NCBI GenBank assembly: GCA_964598245.1
Contig: CAZRAX010000012.1
Span: 1 to 14,923, forward strand
Length of the DNA: 14,923 bases
Direction of reading: 5' to 3'
Source of the DNA: JAACPR01 sp964598245
GTDB lineage: Bacteria; Patescibacteriota; Minisyncoccia; Phycocordibacterales; JAACPR01
Part shown: piece by piece, positions 14,044-14,923 of the stretch
Numbering within the stretch: the first letter of the stretch is position 1
How the letters are laid out: every line of letters begins with the position of its first letter
Translations under genes and position numbers: made by a program
Notes under the pieces: generated by a model
What the model saw: the letters and a program-made list of their open reading frames with translations, nothing else
The model's database searches: none
Told to the model about the DNA's origin: nothing

Positions 14044-14319
14044 TCATGCAGCTGCTCGGAGATTCTTTCCCTTGTTTGGCTTGTAGACCATTTCGGGGTG
14101 TTGCTCTTTGAATCTTTTAATGAACTGGTGTGTTCCACCAACCCTTATAAAATGAACTTTTCGTTCACCAGGATGATGGCGGGGGTCGTTGTGAAAATGT
14201 TCCCCTGTATACCATGTGTTCATATCTCCTCTGATTTCATTGAGGGCACCAATTAGTGCACAGACAATGAGTGAATTCTTCGGCAGCCCTTTTTCGATTA
14301 TGGGTTGTACTTCAGACAT
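14044..14319 (-). CDS. His-rich 91-aa protein of unknown function
   Basis: I do not recognise this family. The protein runs MSEVQPIIEKGLPKNSLIVC and so on, with a hydrophobic helix-like stretch at about 16-27 (too short for a clear membrane anchor), a His-rich centre (H41, H43, H48, H49, H56, H64) and a basic C-terminus (K79, K83, K85, R88). The His cluster could bind metal, but nothing proves it. I chose the ATG at 14319 because GGAG lies 9 nt upstream, the only clear Shine-Dalgarno in the window; TTG at 14349 is an alternative. Base use is unlike the neighbours: about 44% G+C by hand count (122 of 276) with many third-position C and G, suggesting acquisition from elsewhere. Two perfect DnaA boxes overlap its promoter. 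A strong terminator follows. Confidence 0.72.
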   Translation of the reverse strand: MSEVQPIIEKGLPKNSLIVCALIGALNEIRGDMNTWYTGEHFHNDPRHHPGERKVHFIRVGGTHQFIKRFKEQHPEMVYKPNKGKNLRAAA

Positions 14320-14351
14320 TGCAGTTTTCTCCACTTCTAATTTTATCAATT

Positions 14352-14360
14352 TTATCCACA
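14352..14360 (+). promoter_or_regulatory. DnaA box 1
   Basis: TTATCCACA, a perfect match to the DnaA-box consensus TTATNCACA. It lies at the predicted start of transcription of the 91-aa gene, just downstream of its -10. Confidence 0.75.
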
Positions 14361-14361
14361 G

Positions 14362-14390
14362 ATTTAATAGACTTATCCACAGTTTGTCAA
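14362..14390 (-). promoter_or_regulatory. Promoter of the 91-aa His-rich protein gene
   Basis: On the minus strand: perfect -35 TTGACA (14385-14390), 17-bp spacer, -10 TTAAAT (14362-14367, 4 of 6). It uses a canonical -35 rather than an extended -10, unlike most promoters in the window. DnaA box 2 lies in the spacer and DnaA box 1 at the start site, a repressor-like arrangement. Confidence 0.6.
14373..14381 (+). promoter_or_regulatory. DnaA box 2
   Basis: TTATCCACA again, in the same orientation and exactly 21 bp from box 1 (two helical turns), so two DnaA molecules would sit on the same DNA face. It occupies the spacer between -35 and -10 of the 91-aa gene's promoter. Confidence 0.75.
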
Positions 14391-14444
14391 CGGCTTTTTA
14401 GACTCGTTGTTTTTTGAAAATAGGGGAAGGTCAAACATAATTTG

Positions 14445-14453
14445 TGGTATAAT
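14445..14453 (+). promoter_or_regulatory. Extended -10 promoter of the DUF805 gene
   Basis: TG-g-TATAAT at 14445-14453 is a perfect extended -10; no good -35 is seen at the right distance. Transcription should start near 14461, leaving an A/T-rich leader of about 25 nt without a Shine-Dalgarno before ATG 14486. Confidence 0.65.
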
Positions 14454-14485
14454 TTAATCAGTTTATTAATTTAATTAAAATAACT

Positions 14486-14845
14486 ATGAATTACTATTTA
14501 TCAGTTTTAAAAAAGTACGCTGTATTCAGCGGGCGTTCACGAAGAGCAGAATACTGGTATTTTCTTCTGTTCAACTTCATCATCGCTTTTATTTTAGCTA
14601 TTATTAGCTTTGTAGTTGGTGATAATTTTGGCATTCTTGGATTGTTATATGGATTAGCTGTTTTTCTTCCTGGATTAGGGGTATCAGTAAGAAGACTGCA
14701 TGATATCGGAAAAAGTGGTTGGATGTTACTAGTATCATTAATTCCACTGATTGGAACAATTTGGCTTCTTATTTTGATGGTTACTGACAGTAATCCTGGC
14801 GACAATAAATATGGGCCAAACCCAAAAGGAATCCAGACTGCATAA
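14486..14845 (+). CDS. DUF805 family membrane protein
   Basis: A 119-aa small membrane protein of the DUF805 (YhaH/YhaI-like) family, whose function is unknown. Family hallmarks are clear: FSGRSRRAEYWYFLLF (14-29) at the start of the first membrane segment, VRRLHDIGKSGW (68-79) between the second and third, and DSNPGDNKYGPNP (101-113) at the C-terminus. Three to four hydrophobic segments span about 25-44, 48-66 and 80-100. Length is typical. It diverges from the 91-aa gene across a region holding both promoters and the DnaA boxes. No terminator is visible after the TAA stop. Confidence 0.93.
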   Translation: MNYYLSVLKKYAVFSGRSRRAEYWYFLLFNFIIAFILAIISFVVGDNFGILGLLYGLAVFLPGLGVSVRRLHDIGKSGWMLLVSLIPLIGTIWLLILMVTDSNPGDNKYGPNPKGIQTA

Positions 14846-14923
14846 GATAGGTGACTTAGAGAGAGTTATGATTTCCTTTTGTGGAGATGGCGAAACGATG
14901 CTAGAAAACACCGAAGTTTGACA

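Noticed and set aside
13930..14256. Plus-strand frame of 108 codons opposite the 91-aa gene
   Set aside because: It runs through the terminator and antisense to a gene with Shine-Dalgarno, promoter and terminator; it has no promoter or family signature of its own.
14352..14460. Complete oriC
   Set aside because: Only two DnaA boxes, no dnaA gene, no clear unwinding element, and a short intergenic region. The promoter-overlap explanation is at least as good, so an origin is only a hypothesis.
14868..14921. 17-codon frame ending GTT TGA C, reminiscent of the RF2 (prfB) frameshift site
   Set aside because: The slippery CTT TGA C and its upstream AGGGGG are missing, and the encoded residues do not resemble the RF2 N-terminus. 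The tail 14846-14923 is left unassigned; no tRNA or tmRNA pattern was seen in it.
1..14923. CRISPR array, insertion sequence or alternative genetic code (TGA as Gly)
   Set aside because: No regularly spaced repeats, transposase or terminal inverted repeats were seen, and TGA ends several complete proteins at family-typical positions.

Overview
The window is a strongly A/T-rich piece of bacterial chromosome. It most likely comes from a Patescibacteria (CPR) organism, Parcubacteria-like. The best evidence is the 1018-aa surface protein at 9364-12420, whose C-terminus (Gly/Arg/Pro linker, VLGA box, Cys-bounded peptidoglycan-binding-like domain, TGYVYKTTK and CPGSE motifs) is a style I associate with that group. 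Other support is the compact gene packing, the near absence of Shine-Dalgarno sequences and leaderless-type promoters. TGA acts as a normal stop (secF, the epimerase gene, the 91-aa gene), so code 11 applies and the Gly-recoded lineages are excluded. The taxon is an inference from gene content, not from a phylogeny.

Layout. (1) 1-262: the 3' end of a 23S rRNA gene and a complete 5S rRNA, with hairpins in the spacer and around 5S. (2) 262-2149: a membrane-anchored Cys-motif protein overlapping rodA (cell-wall elongation glycosyltransferase). (3) 2146-5762: a surface-glycan cluster, with a GT4 glycosyltransferase on the minus strand and, diverging from it over only 37 bp, a polyprenyl-phosphate sugar-1-phosphate transferase followed by an NAD-dependent epimerase/dehydratase. 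(4) 5802-8110: secD-secF, the accessory part of the Sec translocon. (5) 8143-12420: a membrane-tethered CAP-domain protein, then a large exported modular protein with a duplicated domain. (6) 12489-13543, minus strand: the classic infC-rpmI-rplT operon. (7) 13733-14319, minus strand: a 54-aa acidic protein and a 91-aa His-rich protein of unknown function, each with its own terminator. (8) 14486-14845: a DUF805 membrane protein, then an unassigned tail.

How the genes fit together. Most of the plus-strand block concerns the cell envelope: wall growth (RodA), glycan assembly on a lipid carrier (sugar transferase, GT4, epimerase), export (SecDF), and exported proteins that would use it (CAP protein, large surface protein). 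The minus-strand block is translation, with its own strong promoter.

Most interesting signals. Several genes have an (extended) -10 box followed by exactly 7 nt and then ATG, i.e. probable leaderless mRNAs. Two perfect DnaA boxes 21 bp apart overlap the promoter of the compositionally atypical 91-aa gene. The infC transcript appears to begin exactly at a hairpin and uses a TTG start. A 157-nt leader with competing hairpins precedes the large surface-protein gene. No CRISPR array, insertion sequence or tRNA was seen.
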